Assembly: GCF_900129365.1 (NCBI RefSeq)
Contig: NZ_FQVM01000008.1
Coordinates: 35,870 to 99,869 of the forward strand
Length of the DNA: 64,000 nucleotides
Source: Clostridium fallax
Lineage (GTDB): Bacteria; Bacillota; Clostridia; Clostridiales; Clostridiaceae
Direction of reading: 5' to 3'
Made by a program: the position numbers and the translations under genes. Positions 44,365 to 52,355 of the stretch are shown here, one piece after another. The first letter of the stretch is position 1. Each line of letters starts with the position of its first letter. Below the pieces are notes generated by a model. The model was not told the origin of the DNA. It did not search any database and saw nothing but the letters and a program-made list of their open reading frames with translations.

Positions 44365-45387
44365 TTGGGTAAACGAAGTGAAAAACATATTAAACGAGCT
44401 AAGAAAAAAGGAAAAAAGAAAATAATTATTCTTTCAATACTTTTTATCTTCTTATTTGTTGTAGGTTTTGGCGGTGTTTATATATGGAATACTTTTTCAA
44501 AACTAAAGAAAACTGATATCTCAAAATCTAATGAAGATCTAGGAATTAGTGACGACTTAGCTAATTTAGACGCAGGTGACATTACAAATATAGCCTTCTT
44601 TGGAGTTGACCAAAGAGAAAAAGGTGAACTAGGTAGATCTGATTCTACTATGGTTTTAACAATTGATAAAAAACATAAGAAAATAAAAATGACTTCTTTA
44701 ATGAGAGACTCTTATGTTCAAATCGATGGTCATGGACAAGATAAGCTTAATCATGCTTATGCTTTTGGCGGCCCTCAACTAGCTATAAAAACAATAAATG
44801 AAAACTTTGGATTAAATATCAAAGATTTTGTCTCTGTAAACTTTGGAGATTTAGCCCATATAATTGATGCATTAGGTGGAGTACAGATAAATATAAAAAA
44901 TAACGAAGTAAAATTAGTTAATGATTACATAAAAGATGTAGCATCAGTTACTGGTCTTAAAGGCGAACCTCTTTCTAATTCTGGAATGCAAAATTTAAAT
45001 GGAGTTCAAGCTGTTGCTTATTCAAGAATAAGATATGTTGGTAATGGAGACTTTGAAAGAACAGAAAGACAAAGAACAGTACTTACAGCATTATTTGAAA
45101 AAATAACTAAAGCTGGAGTTTCTGAATATCCATCATTGGTAAATAAATTATTACCTTATGTTGAAACTAGTTTAAGTACTGGTGACATAATAAAAACTGG
45201 TACTAGCGCTCTTTCTGCAGGAATCACTAATCTAGAACAAGAGAGATTCCCTATAGATGGATATTGTAAGCCATTGACCAAAAATGGAGTTTGGTATCTA
45301 CAAGTAGATTTAACTGCAACTAAAAAACAAATATATGAATATATATTTAATGATGTAAAACCTACTCCTGGAACCGCTAAATTCTAG
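44365..45387 (+). CDS. LytR-CpsA-Psr (LCP) family glycopolymer ligase, second copy
   Basis: A 340-residue paralogue of the 38241-39236 protein: basic N-terminus, membrane segment (~20-40) and LCP domain (NIAFFGVDQREKGELGRSDSTMVLTI, KMTSLMRDSYVQIDG, KLNHAYAFGGP, AYSRIRYVGNGDFERTERQRTVL). The start codon is TTG at 44365, preceded by AAAGGATGGTGA. Probably attaches a wall polymer to peptidoglycan. The two LCP genes bracket the lic genes. Confidence 0.93.
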   Translation: MGKRSEKHIKRAKKKGKKKIIILSILFIFLFVVGFGGVYIWNTFSKLKKTDISKSNEDLGISDDLANLDAGDITNIAFFGVDQREKGELGRSDSTMVLTIDKKHKKIKMTSLMRDSYVQIDGHGQDKLNHAYAFGGPQLAIKTINENFGLNIKDFVSVNFGDLAHIIDALGGVQINIKNNEVKLVNDYIKDVASVTGLKGEPLSNSGMQNLNGVQAVAYSRIRYVGNGDFERTERQRTVLTALFEKITKAGVSEYPSLVNKLLPYVETSLSTGDIIKTGTSALSAGITNLEQERFPIDGYCKPLTKNGVWYLQVDLTATKKQIYEYIFNDVKPTPGTAKF

Positions 45388-45446
45388 GCTAATAACTTTA
45401 TATATCATGAATAATTATAATTATTAAACTTAAAATTATTAAACTA

Positions 45447-45554
45447 AAAAAGCTGTATTACAATAGTTTATAAATAGCAATTACATAGCTGTGTATTTTT
45501 ATTATGCACAAACTATATATTGTTATATAACTTAACTTTGATACAGCTTTTTTT
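45447..45554. terminator. Large nested inverted repeat between convergent genes
   Basis: Outer 13-bp arms AAAAAAGCTGTAT / ATACAGCTTTTTT (45447-45459 and 45542-45554) enclose 82 bases, in which ACAATAGTTT (45461-45470) pairs with AAACTA and TTGT at 45511-45524. It can end transcription from either side, but is far larger than an ordinary terminator. Confidence 0.6.
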
Positions 45555-45592
45555 ATTTATATAAAATTATATTTAATTGAACTCCAAATGTA

Positions 45593-47947
45593 TTATAAAT
45601 TATTATTCCAAAAAGACTTTAAATTTTTTTGAAATTCATGTTTATCTTTATATACTTTTATATTGCTCCACTCCCCTGGCATAAGCTTATAATAATCTAG
45701 AGTGCTAAATCTGTCATCAATAAATAATAATGCTCCTTTATCCTCTTCCGACCTTATAACTCTTCCTGCAGCTTGTAATACTTTATTCATTCCTGGATAA
45801 ACATAAGAATACTTATATCCTAAACTATTTAATCTATCATAATAATCTTTTATAAGCTCTCTTTCATAACATACCTTAGGTAATCCTACTCCTATTATTG
45901 CAGCACCTATTAATTTATCTCCAACTAAATCAATTCCTTCAGAAAATACACCTCCAATAACAACAAACCCTAAAAGTGTCTCCATATTATTTTCCTTAAA
46001 ATTATTTAAAAAGGTTTCTCTATCTTCTTCGCTCATATCTTTTTCTTGAACTAAAATTTTAACTTTGCAATCTTTCATAACATCATATACTTTTTCCATA
46101 TATTCATAAGAAGGAAAAAATATCATGTAGTTACCTTTTTTCATATTTACAAAACTTTTTAAATAACTGCAAAGCTCATTAATAGTTTTATCTCTATCTT
46201 TATATCTAGTTGAAAGAGGTATTATAGATAAAAATAGTTTATTAAAATCAAAAGGAGATTCTAATTTCATTCTATAACTTTTTTTATCTCCACCTAGCAA
46301 ATCGAAGAAATATCCTAGGGGAGTTAATGTTGCCGAAAATATTATTTGAGATATTGATTTTTTCAAAGATGACTTTAATTTTTCTCTTGGATGTATACAA
46401 AATATTTTTATTTTTACATCTTTATTTTCTAAATCTATATAGGTCAAGAAACCTTCATCATAATATTCCCCAATTGAAAGAAAAGAATTTAATTTAAAAT
46501 ATAATTCTAAAAATTCATCATAGAATTCTAATTTTTTATTTTTTATTAGAAATTCTTCAGAATTTCTAATAAAACCTCTTATTAAAACATATAAATCCTT
46601 TGGTTCATCTATAATAAATTTATTTTTTTTAGAATCCTCTTCATATTCATTTCTTATCTGAATGAAATAACTATTTATCTTACCTAAACTTTTATAAAGC
46701 ATAGGAGATTTCCCCTTTAAAAACCTTCTCATTTTCAAAACATCACTTTTTAATATTTCAGCAGAAAACATCTCTCTTCCTCTTTGTACAAGATTATGAC
46801 CCTCATCTATTAAAAATATATATTCTTCCTTACTATCTTCAATAATTCCCCTTAAACATACTTTTGGATCAAAGACATAGTTATAATCACAAATAATACC
46901 ATCACACCAATAGGTTAAATCTAGTGAAAACTGAAAAGGACATAAGTTATGTTTTGTTGCATATTCTTCTATAATAGTTCTTGAAATTAATTGTTCTTTC
47001 TCTAAAATATCAAAAATACCCTGATTTAATCTATCATAATATCCTTTAGCATATTTACACTCTTCTGGATTACAGGCTGCTTCTTTTTCAAAACATATTT
47101 TATCTTTAGCTGTTAGTGTTATCGTTCTAAATTTTAACCCCTTTTCTCTTAAAAGATTAAAGGTATTTTCCGCCACAGTTCTAGTTATCGTTTTAGCAGT
47201 TAAATAAAATAACTTATCACAAAATCCCTCACCTATAGCTTTTACAGATGGAAATATAGTAGATATAGTTTTTCCTATTCCTGTTGGTGCCTTAGCAAAT
47301 AATATTCCTTTTTTCTTTATTGTGTTGTATGTATTGACTGCTAATTCCCTTTGACCTTTTCTATATTTATTAAAAGGAAATTCTAATTTTTCAATTGAAA
47401 TATCCCTAATTTCTTTAAATCTTATTGATATTTTGCAAAAATCATAATATTTTTTTATAAGATTAACAGTATATTCTTCTAATTCTTCCTTCTTATAGTA
47501 TTTTCTAAAACTCTTTACTTCATTAGTTTCAAGTTGAAAATAAGATAACTGTATATATATATCCTCTATTTTCTTATCTAGCATATAAATATACCCATAA
47601 CACTTAGCTTGTGCCCAATGAAGTTCATTATAGTCCTCAAAAATATTTATAAGTTCTTTATTAGTACTTTTAATTTCCTCTATTATGTAAGAATTATCTT
47701 CAAATATAATACCATCTGCTCTTCCTTCTAAAGTTATATCAAACTCATCAAAATTAAAGGTTCTTTTTAAAGAAACTTCTTTTTCATAACTTTTAAAAAT
47801 CTCCATATTATCTTTCTGTAGTTTTTTATGAGCATTAGTTCCTTCCTGAGCCCTACTAAATCCAATAAATCTATTATCTATATCACCTTTTCTAAGTACT
47901 GACTCTACTAAAGATCTTACGGAAATTTTTAAATTTCTTTTATTCAT
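45593..47947 (-). CDS. RecB/Cas4-like nuclease fused to a DinG/XPD-type helicase
   Basis: A 784-residue protein. The N-terminal ~190 residues show PD-(D/E)XK nuclease motifs (EGRADGIIFED, YIIEEIKST, then WAQAKCYGYIYM). The rest is a superfamily 2 helicase of the XPD/DinG group: Walker A FAKAPTGIGKTIS, cysteines of an iron-sulfur domain (KDKICFEKEAACNPEECKY, HNLCPF), DEAH-like FLIDEGHNLV and motif VI QAAGRVIRS. Such proteins unwind 5'-3' and handle DNA or R-loops. The role here, probably repair, is inferred. Confidence 0.88.
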   Translation of the reverse strand: MNKRNLKISVRSLVESVLRKGDIDNRFIGFSRAQEGTNAHKKLQKDNMEIFKSYEKEVSLKRTFNFDEFDITLEGRADGIIFEDNSYIIEEIKSTNKELINIFEDYNELHWAQAKCYGYIYMLDKKIEDIYIQLSYFQLETNEVKSFRKYYKKEELEEYTVNLIKKYYDFCKISIRFKEIRDISIEKLEFPFNKYRKGQRELAVNTYNTIKKKGILFAKAPTGIGKTISTIFPSVKAIGEGFCDKLFYLTAKTITRTVAENTFNLLREKGLKFRTITLTAKDKICFEKEAACNPEECKYAKGYYDRLNQGIFDILEKEQLISRTIIEEYATKHNLCPFQFSLDLTYWCDGIICDYNYVFDPKVCLRGIIEDSKEEYIFLIDEGHNLVQRGREMFSAEILKSDVLKMRRFLKGKSPMLYKSLGKINSYFIQIRNEYEEDSKKNKFIIDEPKDLYVLIRGFIRNSEEFLIKNKKLEFYDEFLELYFKLNSFLSIGEYYDEGFLTYIDLENKDVKIKIFCIHPREKLKSSLKKSISQIIFSATLTPLGYFFDLLGGDKKSYRMKLESPFDFNKLFLSIIPLSTRYKDRDKTINELCSYLKSFVNMKKGNYMIFFPSYEYMEKVYDVMKDCKVKILVQEKDMSEEDRETFLNNFKENNMETLLGFVVIGGVFSEGIDLVGDKLIGAAIIGVGLPKVCYERELIKDYYDRLNSLGYKYSYVYPGMNKVLQAAGRVIRSEEDKGALLFIDDRFSTLDYYKLMPGEWSNIKVYKDKHEFQKNLKSFWNNNL

Positions 47948-48069
47948 AATAGTTTTACCTCTAAAATTTTAATAAAATTTATTTAATAAAATAGTAAATA
48001 AATACTTTAATAAACCGATATATCTATTATATTACAACGTAAAATTATAGAAAGGCTTATTATATACAG

Positions 48070-48798
48070 ATGAAAAATAATTGTCCAAAAAGCTTAAATT
48101 TTATTATATTTTTATTTGCTAGTTTAGGCTTAATTTTAGGACTTTTTATTGCAAATAAATATTGGGATACTCAAAGCAGAACAGTAGTAACTTCAAATAT
48201 TACCTGTTCTAAAGTTTCAAAAACATCTTCTTATTCTAAATTTTATTATAAAGGATTAGTATCAGTAATTGAATCGGATCCATCAATTGTTATTGATTTA
48301 AGATACGGATCAACAAATAATTTTACTGGACAAAAATTGTATGCAAAAAGCATATGTTTATTACAAGAAAACACATTAAAAAAACTAATTGCTGCTAATA
48401 AAGAATTTAAAACCTATGGTTATAAAATAAAAATATGGGACGCTTATAGACCTCAACATATACAACTTAAACTTTGGGACCTAATTAAAGATAGAAGATT
48501 TATAGCTAGTCCTTATTTAAATTGGAGCAGACACAATCGTGGAACTGCAGTAGATATAACTTTAGTAGATATGAACGGAAATGAATTAGAAATGCCAACT
48601 GGCTTTGATGAATTCTCTACTACAGCATATAGAAGTAATACTAATATTAGTGCTACTGCAAAAGAAAATGTAAAATTATTAACTGATGTTATGACAAAAC
48701 ATGGATTTTCAACAATTGAAACAGAATGGTGGCATTATGATGATTCGAATGCAGATTCATATCCTCTAATAGATTTGTATTTTGAAAATATTTCATAA
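48070..48798 (+). CDS. Exported D-alanyl-D-alanine dipeptidase-like protein (M15D, VanX-related)
   Basis: A 242-residue protein with an N-terminal signal/anchor (residues ~10-32) and an M15 zinc peptidase domain. Motifs: VIDLRYGSTNNFTGQKLY, KIWDAYRPQHIQ, zinc ligands in SRHNRGTAVDITL and the catalytic Glu/His of ETEWWHYDD. VanX of glycopeptide resistance is cytoplasmic; the signal sequence places this enzyme outside the membrane, so it more likely trims wall D-Ala-D-Ala peptides. No vanH, vanA or vanRS genes are nearby. Confidence 0.9.
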   Translation: MKNNCPKSLNFIIFLFASLGLILGLFIANKYWDTQSRTVVTSNITCSKVSKTSSYSKFYYKGLVSVIESDPSIVIDLRYGSTNNFTGQKLYAKSICLLQENTLKKLIAANKEFKTYGYKIKIWDAYRPQHIQLKLWDLIKDRRFIASPYLNWSRHNRGTAVDITLVDMNGNELEMPTGFDEFSTTAYRSNTNISATAKENVKLLTDVMTKHGFSTIETEWWHYDDSNADSYPLIDLYFENIS

Positions 48799-48802
48799 TA
48801 TT

Positions 48803-48870
48803 AAGAGATAATTTTTTACTAATAAATCAAATTTGATTTATTAGTAAAAAATATTATTAATTAATCTCTT
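48803..48870. terminator. Bidirectional terminator with a 42-bp spacer-less palindrome
   Basis: Inner perfect 21-bp arms (48811-48831 and 48832-48852, centre AATCAAA|TTTGATT) are enclosed by AAGAGAT / ATCTCTT (48803-48809 and 48864-48870). It lies between the convergent vanX-like and DUF1836 genes. Confidence 0.7.
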
Positions 48871-48875
48871 TTTAA

Positions 48876-49469
48876 TTAGATATCATGATAATCATTTACT
48901 ATTTTTTGCACTAATTTTTTTATAACACTTGCTTGAGCAATTAGTGACATAACTACTAAGAATATTTTTATTCTTTCCTCATCATTATTTTTTAAATTAC
49001 ATTCATCAATTATTGAATTTAACTTTTCTTCTTCAAATAGAGGAGTATCTAAGAAATCATTATAACTTTTCATTTGTATTTCAGAGAATACTTGATAGGC
49101 CTTTTCCCATGATATTATATCATCATTTCTATCGTTTATTTCATTAAATGCTAACCTAAAAACTTTTTTTATTTCCTCCGTAGTAAGTAAAGGTCTCATA
49201 TAACTTAATAACACAAGTTGAATTAAATGAAGCTTTGTATATCCTCTTTTTTTACCATCTTCCGGCCTAGATATTACTTCATTTTTTATATAATTTTGAA
49301 CTATATTATTAGTATATTTATCTTCTGTAAATTTATCATTTAAATAATCTATAACTTGTGAAAGAAACAAATCGTATTTAGGTAAATCCTCATAAGAGAC
49401 CATGTTATTTTTAGACATTTCCTTTGCCATATCCATCACATAGTCCATATCAAATTTTTTCTTATCCAT
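48876..49469 (-). CDS. DUF1836 domain protein
   Basis: A 197-residue protein with a MerR-like winged-helix segment in the middle (NEVISRPEDGKKRGYTKLHLIQLVLLSYMRPLLTTEEIKKVF), the pattern of DUF1836. It may bind DNA. Monocistronic, with an AGGTGA before the ATG. No further role can be given. Confidence 0.82.
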   Translation of the reverse strand: MDKKKFDMDYVMDMAKEMSKNNMVSYEDLPKYDLFLSQVIDYLNDKFTEDKYTNNIVQNYIKNEVISRPEDGKKRGYTKLHLIQLVLLSYMRPLLTTEEIKKVFRLAFNEINDRNDDIISWEKAYQVFSEIQMKSYNDFLDTPLFEEEKLNSIIDECNLKNNDEERIKIFLVVMSLIAQASVIKKLVQKIVNDYHDI

Positions 49470-49644
49470 AAATTCACCTCAAAACTATAAATTATATATT
49501 CTTATACACATTATATTATATAGTAAGCATAAACCTATTACAAGTTAATATTGTCTATTTTGCTCTAGTAACTATATTTTAGCCATTTATTCTAATCTAT
49601 ATTCAATATAATTTAACATATTTTATATAAAAGTTCTATTATTA

Positions 49645-49734
49645 TGTGGAAAACTTAAAACTTGTACACATTATCCACAAGCAACTGTTGATAACTTGTT
49701 TATTACCTGTGGAATACCAACTACTTTATACACA
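49645..49734. promoter_or_regulatory. DnaA-box cluster
   Basis: Six sites in 90 bases: TGTGGAAAA (49645-49653), TTGTACACA (49662-49670), TTATCCACA (49671-49679, perfect), TGTTGATAA (49686-49694), TGTGGAATA (49708-49716) and TTATACACA (49726-49734, perfect). The others differ by one or two bases from TTATNCACA. They are read in both orientations. Confidence 0.72.
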
Positions 49735-49969
49735 TTTAATCAACAAATTTTATGAAATTTTGCAATTAATTCTATATAAAATATTACATTATTTTTACAA
49801 TAAACTCTTCACTTTTTGGTATAATATACCTATAATGACTTTTTAATATATTTTAATATATGTTTTTTTCCCTGTAATGATTAAATTTTACATAAATTTT
49901 TATCATATGAAAAGTTTTTTTACTATATATTGAAATTATTTTTCTATAAATAGTTATTATACTTATAAA

Positions 49970-49976
49970 TTCGACA
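49970..49976 (-). promoter_or_regulatory. Spo0A-box core
   Basis: TTCGACA, the reverse complement of the 0A-box core TGTCGAA, ~170 bases upstream of the first abrB promoter. Confidence 0.4.
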
Positions 49977-50148
49977 TTTAAAAGTGTTTGTCCCAATTAA
50001 TTACTTTTTTATTTAAAGGACAAGCCAATTACATTTTTTAACTATATTTTTCTCTATTTTTAATATTTTTAATAATATTTTTTAAAAATATCTTATTATT
50101 TTGGAATATTTAACGTTTTTTTTGAAAAAAAAATGGCTAAAATGCCTA

Positions 50149-50177
50149 TTGACTTTTCAAAAAAATGGTAGTATAGT
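50149..50177 (+). promoter_or_regulatory. abrB promoter P1 (sigma-A type)
   Basis: TTGACT (50149-50154), 17-base spacer, TATAGT (50172-50177). A GGC/GCC inverted repeat lies just before the -35. Confidence 0.7.
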
Positions 50178-50239
50178 TTTACTTAGAACAAATATCTTAA
50201 ACTTAATTTATAAATATTTATTATTTTTAAAATTTGATA

Positions 50240-50268
50240 TTGACTTTAAATTACAAATTTGCTAATAT
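50240..50268 (+). promoter_or_regulatory. abrB promoter P2 (sigma-A type)
   Basis: TTGACT (50240-50245), 17-base spacer, TAATAT (50263-50268). Transcription would begin near 50275, immediately before the 0A box at 50281. Confidence 0.65.
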
Positions 50269-50280
50269 TATTATGGATTT

Positions 50281-50287
50281 TGTCGAA
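50281..50287 (+). promoter_or_regulatory. Spo0A box at the abrB P2 start site
   Basis: TGTCGAA within TTTTGTCGAAA, about +6 relative to the P2 start, a position where bound Spo0A would repress. Confidence 0.55.
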
Positions 50288-50314
50288 AGTTGTAAATAAC
50301 GAGGAGGAAGAAAA

Positions 50315-50560
50315 ATGAAATCAACAGGTGTAGTTAGAAGAGTAGATGAATTAGGAAGAATAGTAATTCCAATAGAACTTAGAAGAACATTAGACATAGC
50401 AGAAAAGGATGCTTTAGAAATCTATGTAGATGGTGAGCAAATCATATTAAAGAAATATGAACCAGCTTGTATATTCTGTGGAGATGCTAGAGACGTTATA
50501 AACTATAAAGGTAAAAACATTTGTAAAAACTGCTTAAACCAATTAAAGCAAGATAAATAA
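50315..50560 (+). CDS. abrB: AbrB-family transition-state regulator with C-terminal zinc finger
   Basis: An 81-residue protein. The N-terminal SpoVT/AbrB swapped-hairpin domain (STGVVRRVDELGRIVIPIELRRTLDI, ~2-27, then LEIYVDGEQIILKKY) binds DNA as a dimer. The C-terminus has two CxxC pairs (CIFCGD, CKNC), likely a zinc-binding treble clef. AbrB represses stationary-phase and sporulation genes during growth. The start follows GAGGAGGAAG. The upstream tandem promoters and Spo0A boxes fit control by Spo0A. Confidence 0.93.
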   Translation: MKSTGVVRRVDELGRIVIPIELRRTLDIAEKDALEIYVDGEQIILKKYEPACIFCGDARDVINYKGKNICKNCLNQLKQDK

Positions 50561-50570
50561 TGTTTTAACC

Positions 50571-50609
50571 AAAAGCACTTCTCCATTTTAGAGAAGTGCT
50601 TTTAATTTT
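50571..50609 (+). terminator. Terminator after abrB
   Basis: 13-bp perfect stem AAAAGCACTTCTC / GAGAAGTGCTTTT (50571-50583 and 50591-50603), followed by AATTTTT. Confidence 0.88.
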
Positions 50610-50618
50610 TAATATAAT

Positions 50619-51458
50619 TTATATATTAATAGAAAATTTATATACTTCTGATTTAGATAAGCCTCTTTCCTTTGCTACTATTTTTATAGCTTCTTTTTTA
50701 CTAATCCCAGTATCTATTAACTTTAGAATATGTTGTTCTATAGTCATATCTTCCCACAAGGATTTTTTCTCTTGTTCTATTTCATCTAAGCTTTTCCCGC
50801 TTATTACTAATACAAATTCACCTCTAGGTTTATTTTCTATAAAATGATTTAAAACTTCATCTAAATTACCTCTTACAATTTCTTCATGAAGTTTTGTAAG
50901 CTCTCTACATATAGATACTTTTCTATTTCCTAGATTTTCTTTTAAAAAACTTAAAGTATCTAATAATCTATGAGGAGCCTCATAAAAAATTAATGTTTCT
51001 GTCCTATCCTTTAAATCTTCTATTATAGGTCGTCTCTCTTTATTTTCTCTTGGTAAAAATCCCTTAAATAAAAACTTAGTTGTATCTAAACCTGAATATA
51101 CTAAAGCTGTTGCAAAAGCTGTTGCTCCTGGTAACACTTCAAAATCTACACCTTGTTCTATACATTTTTGTACAATAACACTTCCTGGATCTGATATTCC
51201 TGGCATACCTGCATCTGTAACAAGAGCTATATTTTTTCCATCCTTTACTTTTTCAATTAAATCTTCACTTTTACCTTGTTCATTATATTTATGGTAACTT
51301 ATTAAAGGCTTCTTTATTTCAAAGTGATTAAGCAACTTAAGGCTTTGCCTTGTATCCTCTGCCGCCACCATATCACATTCTTTTAAAACCTCTAGAGATC
51401 TTAATGTTATATCCTTTAAATTTCCTATTGGTGTTGGAACTAAATATAACTTACTCAT
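50619..51458 (-). CDS. rsmI: 16S rRNA (cytidine-1402 2'-O)-methyltransferase
   Basis: A 279-residue tetrapyrrole-methylase-fold enzyme that methylates the ribose of C1402 in the ribosomal decoding centre with SAM. Motifs: LYLVPTPIGNLKDITLRSLEVL, AAEDTRQSLKLL, VTDAGMPGISDPGSVIV, LPGATAFATALVYSGL, FYEAPHRLLDTL, ELTKLHEEIVRG. Follows trmN6 by 12 bases, probably co-transcribed. Confidence 0.96.
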   Translation of the reverse strand: MSKLYLVPTPIGNLKDITLRSLEVLKECDMVAAEDTRQSLKLLNHFEIKKPLISYHKYNEQGKSEDLIEKVKDGKNIALVTDAGMPGISDPGSVIVQKCIEQGVDFEVLPGATAFATALVYSGLDTTKFLFKGFLPRENKERRPIIEDLKDRTETLIFYEAPHRLLDTLSFLKENLGNRKVSICRELTKLHEEIVRGNLDEVLNHFIENKPRGEFVLVISGKSLDEIEQEKKSLWEDMTIEQHILKLIDTGISKKEAIKIVAKERGLSKSEVYKFSINI

Positions 51459-51470
51459 TTTTCTCTCACC

Positions 51471-52229
51471 TTACTTTCTTCCATATATTCTATCTATTTC
51501 TTCACTATAATTGCCATTATCATTATACACATATAAAGGTGGATCAAACTTTAAAAATGCTCCTCCATCTCTTTGCCCTTCTACTAAAACAATATTAGGT
51601 GCTTTTTTTGTGTTTGGATGAACCATTCTAATTCTTTTAGGTTCTATTTTATACTTTCTCATAAGAGTTAAAATATCTGCTAATCTTTCTGGTCTATGTA
51701 CCATATATAGCCTACCATTATCCTTTAATAAAATTCTAGAAGCAGCTATTACATCTTCTAAATTACATAAAATCTCATGTCTTGCTATAGCTGTTTTATC
51801 TTTAGGATTTAGTATTCCTGAATTTTTCAATTTATATGGAGGATTAACTGTCACTACATCTACTTTATCTAAAGATTTTAAAAGTTTAATATCCTTTAAA
51901 TCTCCATAGATAACTTTAATCCTATCTTCTAATCCATTTAACCTTATAGTTCTATTAGCCATCTCTACCATTTCTTCTTGTATTTCTATTCCTGATATAT
52001 GTTTAGCATCAGTTTTTCCTGCTATTATAAATGGTACTATACCAGTGCCCGTACAAAGATCTATTACTTTATGTTTATCTTTTACATCGGCAAAATTAGC
52101 TAATAAAACTGCATCCACCCCGAATCTAAACGCATCATTCTTTTGAATAATATGAATACCTTTTAGCTGAAGATCATCCAAAGATTCATCTTCATAAACC
52201 ATAGATGGTATTAATTCTTTTTTTATCAT
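51471..52229 (-). CDS. tRNA1(Val) (adenine-37-N6)-methyltransferase TrmN6-like
   Basis: A 252-residue class I SAM methyltransferase of the YfiC/YabB group: VIDLCTGTGIVPFIIAG (SAM loop), ISGIEIQEEMVEMANRTI and the NPPY motif in VVTVNPPYKLKNSG, which marks N6-adenine methylation. Placed before rsmI, as yabB-yabC-rsmI in Bacillus. Confidence 0.9.
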   Translation of the reverse strand: MIKKELIPSMVYEDESLDDLQLKGIHIIQKNDAFRFGVDAVLLANFADVKDKHKVIDLCTGTGIVPFIIAGKTDAKHISGIEIQEEMVEMANRTIRLNGLEDRIKVIYGDLKDIKLLKSLDKVDVVTVNPPYKLKNSGILNPKDKTAIARHEILCNLEDVIAASRILLKDNGRLYMVHRPERLADILTLMRKYKIEPKRIRMVHPNTKKAPNIVLVEGQRDGGAFLKFDPPLYVYNDNGNYSEEIDRIYGRK

Positions 52230-52309
52230 CTACTTCACACTCACCTTATAATTAATTATTTTATACTCTATTTATTATATCCTAAAATAATTAATTTTCA
52301 TAAAAAAAT

Positions 52310-52345
52310 AAAAGCTAGAGAAATACACGATTCTCTAGCTTTTTT
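52310..52345 (-). terminator. Terminator after the NlpC/P60 gene
   Basis: Stem AAAGCTAGAGAA / TTCTCTAGCTTT (52311-52322 and 52331-52342) followed by TATTTTTTTATG on the minus strand. Confidence 0.88.
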
Positions 52346-52355
52346 ATTGAAATTC

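Larger units (their letters stand above)
49470..50314. other. 845-bp regulatory region upstream of abrB
   Basis: Unusually long for this gene-dense window. From left to right: the DUF1836 start, a DnaA-box cluster (49645-49734), two Spo0A-box cores (49970-49976 and 50281-50287), an inverted repeat TTGTCC / GGACAA (49988-49993, 50018-50023) and two sigma-A promoters. I see no gene in it. Confidence 0.7.

Noticed and set aside
48070..48798. Reading the VanX-like gene as a glycopeptide-resistance determinant
   Set aside because: It has a signal sequence and no vanH/vanA/vanRS neighbours, so a housekeeping wall role is more likely.
49646..49846. A 66-codon plus-strand frame within the abrB upstream region
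   Set aside because: It covers the DnaA-box cluster, has no ribosome binding site and no family resemblance.
49988..50023. TTGTCC / GGACAA inverted repeat as a riboswitch or terminator
   Set aside because: Only six paired bases with a 24-base loop and no T-run; too weak to call.
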